Positions 36,747 through 48,427 of a stretch of DNA of 64,000 nt are shown piece by piece (positions within the stretch are counted from its first letter, which is position 1; each line of letters opens with the position of its first letter). The notes beneath the pieces were generated by a model that was not told where the DNA came from, made no database searches, and saw only the letters and a list, made by a program, of their open reading frames with translations. The stretch covers positions 49,485,980 through 49,549,979 of the forward strand of contig NC_068575.1 in NCBI RefSeq assembly GCF_025698545.1. Reading direction: 5' to 3'. The position numbers were made by a program, and so were the translations under genes. Source of the stretch: Gossypium raimondii. Lineage: Eukaryota; Streptophyta; Magnoliopsida; Malvales; Malvaceae.

Positions 36747-38127
36747 GGGTAAACTGTAAAAATAGTCAACCAATTATTAGTATGTTTTTTATTTTGGTCG
36801 CTCGTGTTTAAAAATTTCTATTTTAGTTACTAACATTATCGAAATTTAATATTTTGGTCACTCCTCCGTCAAATCACTAGCGATAACCTTTTTATTGACA
36901 TAATAATAAATTTAGCCTCCAATGTTTATTAATTTTATCAATTTATTCTCAATTCTAGAGAATTCAACAAATTTAGTCCTCAAATATATATATTTTGTCA
37001 ATTTAGTTTTACTTTTTAAAAATACAAAAATATTTAAAATAAAAATAATTATTTAAATATTTATTTTTGATTAAATGCATAGGATTTAATAAAAAATATA
37101 TACAAAATTATAAATAAATGAGTACTTTTTTTTACATGAAATTTATTTATTAAAATAATGCTTTAATAAATAATATATTTAAAAAAAAACCACAAACATG
37201 ACTTAAATAATATGCAAACTTTTCCTTTTTTTAGTTTATTTTATAAATAATAAATTTTATTATACATTTGGTCTTACTCCTTAATCCTCATCAAATTTTC
37301 CAAGCACTAGGCATCACCTTCATCCACAACTGCCCGCATCAATAGCCCTAACTCTAGACTCCTCAAATTTCCACATCCTCCATCATTATTCCATTGAACT
37401 AGGAATTTGTTGTGGAGTTGCTAGTAGAACCTTTACCTACTAGTCTCAAAGACCTCATCCTCACTTATATATCCCCGATCATGTCCGCCTTCAAGCACAA
37501 CCTCAAACGTAATAAACTCATTTTGGGCAAAAACTTAAAGACATCGATTCTCACTCTTTTTGATCTCAGGTTGCAATTTTCAATCCAACCTAAACATAAT
37601 GGTCGTTAATGTTAGAAAAGAGAATAATTGAATCAGCGTAAATCTTCTTCATGGTTCCCCACTTAAATTGTTTTATTTATAAGATTAGTATCTAATAAAT
37701 AAATTTCATGTTAGAAAATGAGAAAATAAATATTCATTTATTTATAAATATATTTTTGTAATTTTGTAATTATTTTATAAAATTTCATGTATTATTCTCC
37801 AAAACTAAATTTTAATCTTTTTAAAAGTTTTTTTTTAAGAATCAATACTAAATTGATGAACGTATAAAGTTAATGAAGGCTAAATTTATTGATTTTTTAG
37901 ATTTAGACTAAATTGAGAATCAGTAAACATTGAAAAGTTAAATTTATTATTATGCCAATAAAAACTAACACATTAATGATTTAATGAAGGAGTATTAAAT
38001 TTAAACAATGTTAGTGATTACAATAAAAATTACTAAAACAAAACGAAGGAGTATTAAATTTCAATAACGTTAGTGATTACAATAAATATAACTAAAACAA
38101 AAATATGTATATTGTTATTGTTTGCCT
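36747..38127. mobile_element. Mutator-type non-autonomous element, 1.38 kb, with 9-bp target duplication
   Basis: The left end GGGTAAACTGTAAAAATAGT and the right end (complement AGGCAAACAATAACAATATA) are inverted. Homology of the arms continues for over 200 bp (for example TTTAGTTACTAACATTATCG on the left, inverted near 38000-38100). The flanks TAAAAGGTA (36738-36746) and TAAAATGTA (38128-38136) are a 9-bp duplication with one change. The right arm carries a 59-bp direct tandem duplication (about 37985-38102). The interior has a comparatively GC-rich island at 37260-37620 with a 65-codon frame, perhaps captured sequence, which I do not recognise. It shares termini with 20879-21490. Confidence 0.75.
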
Positions 38128-38189
38128 TAAAATGTAAATACATGAACACTGTGTAAATGTTGGGGTTTGAGGCTTTGGCAAGTCTTTTG

Positions 38190-38330
38190 CCTGAGAGTGA
38201 GAAGAAGGGGCTGATAATTATTATGAAGAGTACATGCGAAGGGATTCGAACCATCAACCAACGCCTAAAAATAATTTACTTGCAAGCATGGTACCACTTA
38301 GCCTACGTGATACCATGGTTGTAGCCTTGT
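38190..38330 (-). repeat. tRNA-like / SINE-like repeat
   Basis: On the minus strand, TAGGCTAAGTGGTACC resembles a pol III box A, and about 50 bases later GGTTCGAATCCC matches a box B. The sequence does not fold into a proper tRNA cloverleaf and lacks paired ends. A tRNA-derived SINE remnant is more likely than a functional tRNA. Boundaries are approximate. Confidence 0.35.
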
Positions 38331-38399
38331 TTAGTGGTTCGAGTCACCCCACACTCAACAAACTTCATAATTATTCATATCCCCTATGCTAATATTTGT

Positions 38400-38940
38400 C
38401 CTGAGTCTTACAGGTACAACCAACACGTGTCGTTTGAAACTCTCAGCGACGAGAGTTCTAAGTTATAGAGGGTGAGGTTTTTGATATTGGATTTGATAAA
38501 AATGTCAAATATGATAATTGTCTCGAATCTTGTATGTGCCATTTGAAAATCTTAGTAACGAGAACTCTAAGTTATAGAGGGTAAAATGAAATTTTTGATG
38601 TTGGATGTGATAAATATCAATGCAGTGATTTGTTTCAAAGCCAATTAGTAAGTACCACCAATAGGTGCTGGTTGAAATTCGAACTCTAAATTCTAGAGGA
38701 TAAAATGAAGCTTTTGATATTGGATGTGATAAATATCAATGCAATCAATTGTTTCCGAGCCAATCACAATTGGCTTATCAAAATATGATTTGATTAACTG
38801 TAGATACCAACAATAAGTTCCTTTCAAAACTTTTTGTAACGACAACTCTAAATTATAAAAAGTAAAATAAGGTTTTTGATAAATATCAATGCGAATTGTT
38901 TTAAAGACAAATTTAATTGATTTATTAAAATATGGCAAAA
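38400..38940. repeat. Diverged tandem repeat, four units of roughly 120-130 bp
   Basis: Each unit contains a CTCTAAGTTATAGAGGGT-like block, then TTTTTGATATTGGATGTGAT and AAATATCAATGCAAT. The first unit starts near 38400 and the last, most diverged, ends near 38940. It is non-coding and of unknown origin. Confidence 0.55.
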
Positions 38941-39789
38941 TAGTTTATTTGGCTTCATCAATACATTTACTGTTTTTAGGAAAATAATAATAAAACATGT
39001 GAGGAAAATATTTTCCCTCTACCAAATCCAATTTTAGAAAAAAAAACATATAAATGCATAATTTTCGATAACTTTTATTATTAATATAATTTAATTTCTA
39101 TTTATGATATCTGTCTATATAATAAATATAATATCTTTTATATAAGTGATTGTACAATACGAAATACAACTTTCGACTTTAATTATTCTATTATATTGCC
39201 ATTTTTTTTAAAAATATTATATCACAAATATAATATGGTTACAGACGAGTAAATACTATCTCGGTTAGTGCAATGAAATGTATTTAATTAATTTAATTGA
39301 ATCTAAGTTTAAAATTAAATTAAAAAATATTTTTGAAATCAATTTATGCAGTTATTGAAAATAATTAATTTATGAATTAATTTAAGATTATTTTATAAAA
39401 TATTTTATTTTATTGAATTTAATGATTTACTCATAATTTATTTGCAGGTAGTTATTAGTATCTCTCAACTTATTTTTGAAAAAGATGTAGGGTAGGGGAA
39501 CATTAAAAATGAAAACCTTTTATGGCAATAGGTAGAATTTAATTTATTTGGTATAAGAATTAGTAGGTTTAAAGATTATTTGTGTACTTTTGCATACTCG
39601 AATTATAACCGATTATTCAACTTACGAGCTTAAGTTTTTAATTTTGAAAAATTTTTAAGTGCTAACTTTTAAAAGTAATTACATGAATCAATTAAGGGTA
39701 AGTTAATTTCATGTGTCGGAAGCTATAGTTTAGCTAGATACATCGTTAGATTTAAACAACTAGCAATCAGTGTGGCTAAATTCAGCCTA

Positions 39790-40140
39790 AATAAGAGTTA
39801 AAATATTGTCAAATTAAATTTTGTGAAATAGAAAAAGAACAAAGATATAGTGCCCTACTATGTACAAGAGGGGTGAGGTGATCCCTATTTATAGTTGCTA
39901 CCCCTTACACCCAATAGCCAATATTTATCTAAAGGACGATCAAGATCAATTCTAGTTTGAAATATCTACACTAAGACAATTTAGTTACAGTAAGGCGACA
40001 GAGAGCCTCTTAGAGTCTTCTAGAGTCTTTTTTGGATGATTTGTCTCTTGCACCTTTAAGGTGTCTCCTCCATGTGAACCTGACAAGCTCTTCTAACCTT
40101 GTTCTGTGAACCTAGCAAATCAAGTGACTAAATTGGGCCC
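39790..40140 (-). mobile_element. Possible solo-LTR fragment
   Basis: On the minus strand this stretch carries a TATA box (CTATAAATAGGG) followed by CACCTCACCCCTCTTGTAC, a layout often seen in plant LTR promoters. No internal retrotransposon genes adjoin it. Treated as an old, incomplete remnant. The family cannot be assigned and the ends are guesses. Confidence 0.25.
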
Positions 40141-41206
40141 CCTAAAGTGTGAAAATCTTGATCTAAGATGAAAAACTGAATTGATTAAATGCCTTAATGA
40201 TGGTGAACCGTATCATTAAGTAGTTCAAATTAATGACTTTTCTAAGTATGTATTTTGCTAGACTTGAGAAAGCTCTTACTTAACATGTTTCTTTTTGGAA
40301 AGGACTAATTAGATCATTTTTCTTAGTGCAATGGAATAAGTAGTAGAACCTCAATGTTGAGGTAGGCTTTGCGAGTTGATTTGACCATTAGTTATTTATA
40401 AGGTTTTGGAAAGGATGAAAAAGTAAATTACAAACTGAATTTATACAAATAAAATAATGTAATTTATTCAAATAACAACAAAAAGATAACAAAAATTATT
40501 TAAAGAACAAAATAAAATCAAATTTTAAAAATGAGATAAAAATATAGACTAAAACTAATCAAGGAAGATTTGGTCAAGTTGATATCATTAGTATGCCACC
40601 CTCGAGTACGGGGTTGAGGGGCAACACGAAACTTGATCAAAACCCAAATCGTTAATAGTTATTAAAATATTTAAAACGAGTAAAATTAATATTGTTATGA
40701 GTGAAAGGAGTTAAATTTTCACATAATTGCTTTGTTCTTGAGATGATTAGAGACCCTTGCTAGTCCATCCACTATTTTGTATACAGTGATCATCCGGTAA
40801 GAGTTTAAAGTAAGGGTTCATGATGTCGGTTATGGAGTTGCTTATTATTTGAGTGTATTTATAGTCGCTAAACATTCCATCATTCTTCTTCGTTTTCTTC
40901 TTATATCTCATTTATCTTTTTATTTTTCTTTTCAGTTTCAGTCAGATTCAAAATTTCTGTACAAATAGGAAGAATAAAGTTATTTCAGTTTCGCTTGCCG
41001 GCAGCTTTCTTATAAGATAAACTATTTTGTAGAAGAAAGAGCATAATGCAGAGCAAATCTAATCAAAGGGATAGATTCTGATAAACTTTGATGAGCAGGA
41101 ACTGGCTGGTCACGAGCTTTCAGACAACATTGATATATGCTTGGGAGAAGTTGGCAAGATCATAGAAGAGTCTAGCGGGAGTTTGCCTTTGTTAGGCAAT
41201 GCTGTG

Positions 41207-41465
41207 GAACCGTATATAGGCATAGAGCTCAAGTCAAGAGATGATGCAAAGGAATTTTACGTTGTTCATAGCAGGCGCATTTGTTTTAAAGTGCGAATCC
41301 ATCATAATTGACGTTCAAGGGATGGGGTTAAAGGGTTGTTACCAAATTTGTAAAGATACAATGTATAGAAAACACAAGGTTCTGCCTCCCCCACCTATCA
41401 CTGGCTTCAAGGGATGGGGTTAAAGGGGTTGTTACCAAATTTGCAAAGGAGCATAATCACTCACT
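41207..41465 (+). pseudogene. FAR1/FHY3-related DNA-binding domain fragment
   Basis: Frame 41207 gives EPYIGIELKSRDDAKEFYVV followed by HSRRICFKVRIHHN, the start of a FAR1 DNA-binding domain. Further on, LPPPITG and, in shifted frame, VVTKFAKEHNH mark the end of the same domain. Between them a 40-bp segment is present twice (about 41311-41354 and 41404-41449), and frames change. The long remainder of a FAR1-family gene (transposase-like and SWIM domains) is missing. The family descends from Mutator transposases and regulates light signalling in plants. This copy looks non-functional. Acidic coding-like sequence may extend upstream to about 41085. Confidence 0.7.
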
Positions 41466-42080
41466 GATATCAGTCTGCAGAATAATTTGATCAGCCTTCT
41501 AATTGCAAATCAAGGTGCATATGAGATTAGCTTTTACTGGTTCATGATATCACATCGGTATAAATGAGATGATCGAAAAGTAAGGATCGAGATTGGCGAG
41601 CCATCACTTTTTCAGGTTTCGTACCTAATCAAGTAGGAATAGAACTGTAGGCATGCTCAAGTACGGAGACGAAGTAAATGGTCCTTAATGTTTTCTTCCT
41701 ATAATGGATTCTTTCTTTCAAGCAAATTGTAAATTCATAAAACCTCTGAACGAAATTATATCAGAACCAAGTGTTTGTACAATTATGAAGGAAAATGTTA
41801 AGTTGCTTTCTCTGAACCTAGATAATATCAATACATGGCAATTTGAAGAGACGGGTATACAATAGCAACGAGAAACTTGAGGTCGAGCAATTTGACATGC
41901 TTTTACAGATTCTGCCTGCTAGAAAAATGTCGCACATGCACCTCTTTCTACCGAAAAATGCCGCACTGCAACTTTTCCATGCATTAAGTACTGTCTATGC
42001 AGTCAAGCCTCAAAGGGGAAGCAAGAGTAAATGTACATCTACAACATCTATTATGAGAATTACACTAATCACGAATCTTC

Positions 42081-44892
42081 CTAACTCCTCTTTTTCTTTA
42101 GGAGTGAAGCAGCACGTAAAAACATCCGATCTACCTCATCAAAGTTTGGAGAGTTAACATCTTCCTCAGATGCCACTGGGACTTTAGAGCCCATTGTTAT
42201 TTGGCGTAAGTGCTCCTCAAAATCTTCGGGCTCTCCATCACTTTCTACTGGAAATTTCTCAAATTCATCCAGAAAAAGCGGTTGTTCTTCCCTCTCCTCT
42301 GTCTCTGTGTCAGACTCGGTCTCAAAAATATCTGACAAGTCCTCAGAATCAGAAGCCAAAAGCAAATCTGTTTTGGATTCATTTTCTGTAAGTTCCTTGC
42401 TCTCATCCAAAAATTCTTTCAATTTATTTGAACCCTCCAGTGGCGTGCTTGAACTCTTCCCAGAACCCACATTCTGATCATCAGCGTTTGGCACATGTTG
42501 CACAGGATTGAAGTTGTTTGCAGCTTGAGCACGTAGCAACTCAAGGTCCTGCTCAAGCTTTGGGATGTACTTCCTAACAGCTCTAAGGCCATCCCTATAT
42601 TTGGATTTATCAAGAGCCTGTACAGCAGGAATGAACAGAAGCAAATTTAAACAATCAACTATGGAAATCAAAGACATCGCAACCTCTCTGCTGGCAATAA
42701 ACCAAATGGGAGCTTAAATAGCATGCTTGATCTTGTATTAAGAGAACATTCTCAAAGCTTGGGTTAGAATCATATAGTGGAGAAACAAAAATAATCTCAA
42801 AGAAGAGAACACTTTTCCAAGATACGGAAATTAGTACAAAGTGACTAGGGTGACAACCATCACATGTTTTCTTTACGGGAGAAATTAGAAGAGTCTCTCA
42901 TATTAAGGAACTGTTTGTAAATTGTATGCTAATGATCCAGGATTCTTTAGATTCTAAATACTAGGGTGAAAAACAGAACGAAGCAAAGATAAGGAGAGAA
43001 GAAAACCTTCTTTCTAGAAAGAGTGACCCGGGGTGACATAATCTCTGTTGGTGGCTGAGAATAATTCTTCCCTCTGTACATAATTATTGTATTATCTTCA
43101 TGAATGTCGAGCACAATCCCACCTGTCAATCTTGCAAGCTCAGCAGCAATCTCCTTGACTTCCTCCGGTGAGAATGTTTTAACCACCACCTTCAAAGTCT
43201 GATGTTTCTTCCAGTGGAGGTGCATGTTCAAAATTACACCCTGGTAAATTCCCCGTCTTCCTACTGGCACATAATTTTTGCACTTGAGGCCCATCTTCAA
43301 AAAGAAAAAGTGCTCTTCTGGAGTCAATATTTCTGGATCATGGGTTGTTTCCGATGATTCTGCGGGCTCAATCTTATTTAATGCTGTAGCAAGTCTTTCT
43401 TCTTTCTTCCGAGCCTGAAGAACAATTGGAGAAAATGCACGTGAAAAAAGTTTAAAACAGAAGAATCTTTAGGTACTAGCTGATATAAGACTATCTAAGC
43501 AAACCCAACTTCAAAATCACTCGATCTCTCACAAGAGAGAGAGAGTAATGGCTTGAAATTACCCAACCAAATGAACATGCAAGCATTTTAGAAGAAAAAC
43601 TGGGAATACCTTTCTAAGTTTGTAAAGAATTTTTTCTTCAGCTGTCATTCTTTCATAATCTTTCTTCTTCTTCCACCTAAAGAATTTCAACCACCTTACT
43701 ACAGCTCGTTTACCCTTTAATTTCTTCCTCTTTGCCTTAAGATTACCACTATAAGCATCCTTGATGCTAGAAACTCCCTCAGAATGGTTGACTGTCCCAA
43801 CAACGTTTTCAGAAGCATTCAGAGATGGAGCTGAATGAATCCAGACATGCCTCTCAAGCAGAAACCTCTTTCTGTCATAGGTTGGGGAAAAAGCTTGCTG
43901 TGGACCAAAAGCCTTGCACATAACATCAACCAAACTACTTCATAGTTAGCACATTCGAATTTTTTCAGGATTTCTTTCTTTTCTAGTGAAATTTTCAGAT
44001 GCACACACACAAATAGACACACGCGCAAATGATATATTAAACACATTCTTCAACAGGGCTAAAGCCTGGAAGGCTTCCATCTAACTGGTTATCTGATAAG
44101 TTTTTATCAGTATGTTTCCCAGAAAACAGACAATGGGCTTTTGAAAACTAGGGGGAAAAAGCATATAAAAAAAACAAACAACAGGATCCATACATTAAAG
44201 GCAATAAGATCATTTGAAAAACGGACATCATGAAGCCATTCTCCATTCTATGAAAGCAAAGGAGTAAAAGCTAACAAGGCTTTACAATGAAACCAAAGCC
44301 AAAGGGTTCTTAGTTGGATCCAATTAAATTTGTTAAAGAATATAATATAAGGGACATCAAATTCCCACTAAACCTTCTAAGATATCATATATTTACAACA
44401 ATCAAAAAATCAATGTTGCATTAAGTTTTGTGAACATAAACTGTAACTCCAATGGAGATGAAAGCAACCCATCCAATACGAGCCCCAAAGATTACCCATT
44501 TCATGTTGAAAATCATCCCAAATTGCCAAAGACGGCCAAGCTCTTTTTTGTATGAACAGAAAAACAGAAGTGGGTTTGCTTCAGTGAATTAACACATTTC
44601 TTTTCAAACAGAATGGCATTGGAACAAAGAAAAGAACCCTATTACGGGGTTGGGAAACTGGTGGCTGCTGAGAAACTATTAAAGAATAAATCCATAGCCA
44701 AAGGAAAAAAAAGAAAAAGAAAAAACAGATTCAACTCCACTAAAAGACATAAAAGAACAAATACAAAGAGAGGTACCTGGCTTTGGGAAGGGACTCATTT
44801 GGGATGGAAATGAATGAATTAGAGAAAAGAATCAGGAGGCTATGAGATTTTCGGAGACCCACTGAAGCTGAAAATAAAACCCTACCCGCCAT
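42081..44892 (-). CDS. CRM-domain RNA-binding protein, chloroplast (At3g25440-like)
   Basis: There are four exons on the minus strand: 44777-44892, 43610-43934, 43007-43414 and 42081-42617, joined in frame to 461 aa. The first exon encodes a hydrophobic, Ser- and Arg-rich targeting sequence starting MAGRVLFSASVGLRKS. A very basic linker (KAKRKKLKGKRAVVRWLKFF) precedes one CRM (YhbY-like) domain at about 177-264, with the RNA-contacting loop motif GRRG (VPVGRRGIYQGV) and the C-terminal VLDIHEDNTIIMYRGKNY. The tail is strongly acidic (SDTETEEREE region). CRM proteins bind structured RNA and assist group II intron splicing or ribosome assembly in plastids. The acceptor of exon 2 (AAGTAG before 43934) is weak but preceded by a good branch point (GCTAAC), and is the only choice I found that keeps frame. 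Confidence 0.85.
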
Positions 44893-47800
44893 TTCTATGT
44901 CTCTCTTCTTCACTCCGTCCGGGTCTCTGCTCAGATTCTGCATTCGGCTTTGTAATTATAAGCTCTGAACCGGTTTAATACCGGCCCGCACGCACGGTTA
45001 GTAAAGGGTTGCGCCGAACCTTGAAATTCCACTCGAAATTTTGGACAGTTCGAGTAAAAGAACCCGAAAATAGGTTTGGGAAAAAATTAAGTTGATCTAA
45101 AATATAAGTTGGGATTTAGCTCAAATATTCAATCATTTTAAATTTATAATATATAATAAGTGAATTAATATTTCTTTCTACCATTAATATTTTAATAATT
45201 TAATATTTGAATTTATCAATATAATTATATTTATTATATATGTAAATTTTAAAACAATCCAATATATCATCTTTACCATATTAATCTAAAATACTATATA
45301 TATATATTAATATTTATTGAACGATAGAAATTTCTAATTTATATCAAATTTGACATAAATAATTTATATGAATGAAATATAAAATGATAGTTTGATCATT
45401 ATAAAATATTAATCGTATAAAGAGATACAAAATAATGTAAAAGATCCTTCCTTGTAATAATAATATATAATACTATAATGTAGAAATTAATATATATATA
45501 TATGTTAACATGCTTATAAAAGTATATAAAATCATTAAATATTAAATTAAAATAATATAAGTATTTTAAAAAATTAAACAAAAATATGGGCAGGTTTAAA
45601 AGTAACTTAAATAATCATTTATAAATATGAGTGGATTTTATCAACATTTTAGGCTCATATTTTAAGTTCAAGCCGAATTTAGATAAATATAAAGTGTGCT
45701 AATATCATACTTAAACTCGACCTAAACTTGATCTCAGCCTAACACATGAACATCTTTAATCATTATTGAATATTGAATTCTGATCTCTAAATCTGAATTT
45801 CTCTTTCCCCTAATATTAAAAACACACCCCAAACCTCTTAAGGCCTAACCTTTAGATTAAATCCTATAATCTTTCAATTTTAACTTAAATCAAAATTAAT
45901 ACAATCTTATCCTTTAAGAATTAAATAACCATCATTCTTCCCTATGAATTTAACCATCTACTATTTGCACCTTTGCTTTATTCTCACAAAATAGTTTAGG
46001 GTCGACTTCGATTAAAGTTTAACAGAAAGGTTTTAGGGTTTAATTGAAGATTTGTTGTTTCAAAAACAAAATGTGATGTAATTTAAACGTTATTGTAATA
46101 AAACAAAAGGTTAGTTTGATGTTATGTTATGTTTTTTAATGTTATGTTAATAAACTTTTTGAATTTATTGATAATTCTTTCTAATGTTTGTTATAACACG
46201 TTGAATAAATACAAGTTAGTTGAAATAAATAAATAAGTTGTATAAAATTTAATTAAAAACAAATTATATACATTTAATCTATGAAAAATATATACAATCA
46301 TTTGTTGCATAAGGGCAAATGAGTTCCACAACACAATTATCCACAGTTACATAATTGATTCCATTACCATAAGAGTTAGACTAGATCTTGAGTCTCACTT
46401 CAATCTTTATTTTAGGGCAATAAACTTATAGTTGTTTCAAAGTAGGTGAGAGAATAAGAAATACACGATGGGTCCATTGGTGAGTAACAATATAATGGAT
46501 GAATGAGATAAGGTGTGTACCAACTCTCCATGCTCATTAGCATTTGAGCAAAATCGAGCTAAATACTTGAAACATTTAGCGTATTTGTCCTTACTAGGAA
46601 AAAATCTAGATTTGAAGGATCAACTTCATTGCCAAATAGATATGAGGTTACACTTGAATGGTATGTATGTGGGTTAGGTATTAGGTTTGATAAGTTCAAC
46701 ATGTGTTTGGTAATGTCTTTTTCAACGATTCGATTATATATGTCATTGCCTAAATTGAGAATATTGTCATTGTTGAATAAGATATAGTAGTCTATGGATC
46801 ATATACCAATTGTAGTAATCCACTGATGGAGCAAAATTATTATTAGGATCCATGCACCCTCAATAATATGTTGAAGACTACTATTCCAATGGTCGAGCAG
46901 CTTTTGGTGAGTACTGAGCCAATATTGCTCATTCCTTCCACACAAATCAAACTAATAAAGTGTATTGAGGTTCCTTGGCCCCCTCTAAATGTCTTAGACC
47001 ATCCTAAACTGCAGTAAAATCCATATGTGTCAAGACCATTTATGTGATCCCTTCATATACCCCAAGAAGCTAAAAATCCATGAGGGCATAAAATTTCAAA
47101 TTGGCCTCAACAGATTTGAGGTCACACTGTAACAAAAAATAACCACATAAGATTGATTTGTGTGGGGAGAACGAGTGACATTGGCTCAATACACATTGAG
47201 AGTGGCTCAACCTTTGGGATGTTTGTCTTTAGCATTATTGTTGAAGGCGCATGGATCATGGATGATAATTTTGCACCATCAGTGATTTATTACGATTGGT
47301 TTAATATACATGGTTTGTCGTTTCATATTCAACAAGGACAACATCCTGGGTTTAGGCAACAATGCATACAATTGAGTTGTCAATAAAGACATCAACAAGT
47401 GCATATCAAACCTATCTAACTTGCGCACTACCTGAGTGTGTCTTCATAACAATTTGACAAATGTCACTAACCATTCAAACCCAAGTCCCCAATGAGGATG
47501 CCTACGCAAGTTATTTCTCGTATTCAACTCAATTTTTTAGAGATGTTAGTAAGTACATGCACCTTATCTCATCCATCCATTGTATAAAGTAGCCCCCTTA
47601 AGTGATGAACTTTTTTTTTCTCCTACTAGTGTTTAAAGTAGGTTTAAGTTCATTGCCTCATGATGAAGATCAATGTGAGACTCAATATCCAATTCAACAT
47701 TAGAAAAAATTACTAACAAATAAAAAAAATACATAATTTTTAAATTACAAATAACAGATTAAACCTTACCACCTTCCAATTGAACTTTAATTGAAGTCAG

Positions 47801-47978
47801 CGGTTAAATTTCAAACATGATCTTTCACAAATGTTTAAGCCTCGTTGAAATACACAAATATCTTTGAAATTAATCATAAACCATATTTAAGGTTAGTTTA
47901 GAATATATTTATATATTTGAACAATTTTTTCCCCTCCACACATCAACTGAAACCCTAGAATTTGTTTCCCTCCACATA
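44893..47978. other. Intergenic region upstream of the CRM gene
   Basis: The first few hundred bases should carry the CRM promoter. The stretch 45040-46370 is very AT-rich; 45560-45760 vaguely recalls the GGGC-rich hAT family of 5269-5685 in decayed form. An inverted duplication occupies 46388-47687. No intact gene is visible. Confidence 0.5.
46388..47687. repeat. Large inverted duplication (arms about 550 bp, spacer about 185 bp)
   Basis: Sequence 46388-46955 is repeated in reverse complement at about 47140-47687. Corresponding blocks include TTGAGTCTCAC at the outer ends, GGATGAATGAGATAAGGTG against its complement near 47565, CACTGATGGAGCAAAATTAT against GTGCAAAATTATCATCCATG, and GAGCCAATATTGCTC against its complement near 47168. 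Identity is perhaps 70-75 per cent by eye, so the duplication is old. No transposon ends or target duplication were identified. The right arm contains an open frame of 77 codons that is probably incidental. Confidence 0.7.
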
Positions 47979-48427
47979 TCAACCTGAACTCAATGCGGCA
48001 ATTCCACCTCCTTTAATCATCTGCTTGAACTCCTTGAAATTAACCATTCCATCTCCATCCACATCCACTTTCTTTATCATCCTCTTGCAATCCTCTATCG
48101 TTCTTCCTTGCTTCAACCCCAATAATGCCAAAATCGTTCTCAACTCCTCATTTGTACTGAATCTGTCTCCGTTTTGGTCAAATACTTTGAACGCTTCTTT
48201 TATGTCCTCTTCCTCATCTCTATCATCCATTATCGTTTGATACAACGCTCCGAATTCGTCGATATCGACGTAATTGTCTCCATTCACGTCGATCTTTTCA
48301 ATCATTTGGCTTAATCATTGTCAGCGATGAAGATGCCTAGATTTTCTAACGAATAGCTAAACTCTTGTTTTGTGATGTTACCGTCTCCGTGTCTATCGAA
48401 CATTCGATGAAGTTTTGTAGGATCCAT
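47979..48427 (-). pseudogene. Calmodulin-like (CML7/CML3-type) EF-hand pseudogene
   Basis: The minus strand encodes an intronless calmodulin-like protein. The first part (48427 downwards) starts MDPTKLHRMFDRHGDG and continues NITKQEFSYSLENLGIF. The second part gives MIEKIDVNGDNYVDIDEF, KVFDQNGDRFSTNEE and KKVDVDGDGMVNFKEF, then a stop at 47979. Four EF-hands are recognisable. One base is missing between the first and second hand (near 48310), which shifts the frame. The first helix is also short by a few residues, and the third loop has Arg in place of its conserved Gly. Intact relatives are about 150 aa and bind calcium as sensors. This copy cannot make the full protein unless the gap is a sequencing error. 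Confidence 0.8.

Larger units (their letters stand above)
35064..41206. other. Repeat-rich intergenic region
   Basis: About 6 kb has no intact gene. It contains a Mutator-type element (36747-38127), a tRNA-like repeat (about 38190-38330), diverged tandem repeats (38400-38940) and a possible LTR remnant (39790-40140). Sequence at 35680-35980 is a dispersed repeat shared with 33400-33720. A conspicuous block around 40595-40630 (CACCCTCGAGTACGGGGTTG) looks like part of another repeat that I cannot classify. Confidence 0.55.

Noticed and set aside
37412-37609. 65-codon frame inside the 1.38-kb Mutator-type element
   Set aside because: No recognisable family. It may be captured host sequence, so it is mentioned only as part of the element.
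38220-38320. Possible tRNA gene on the minus strand
   Set aside because: Box A and box B-like motifs are present, but there is no acceptor-stem pairing and no proper anticodon arm, so a SINE remnant is preferred.
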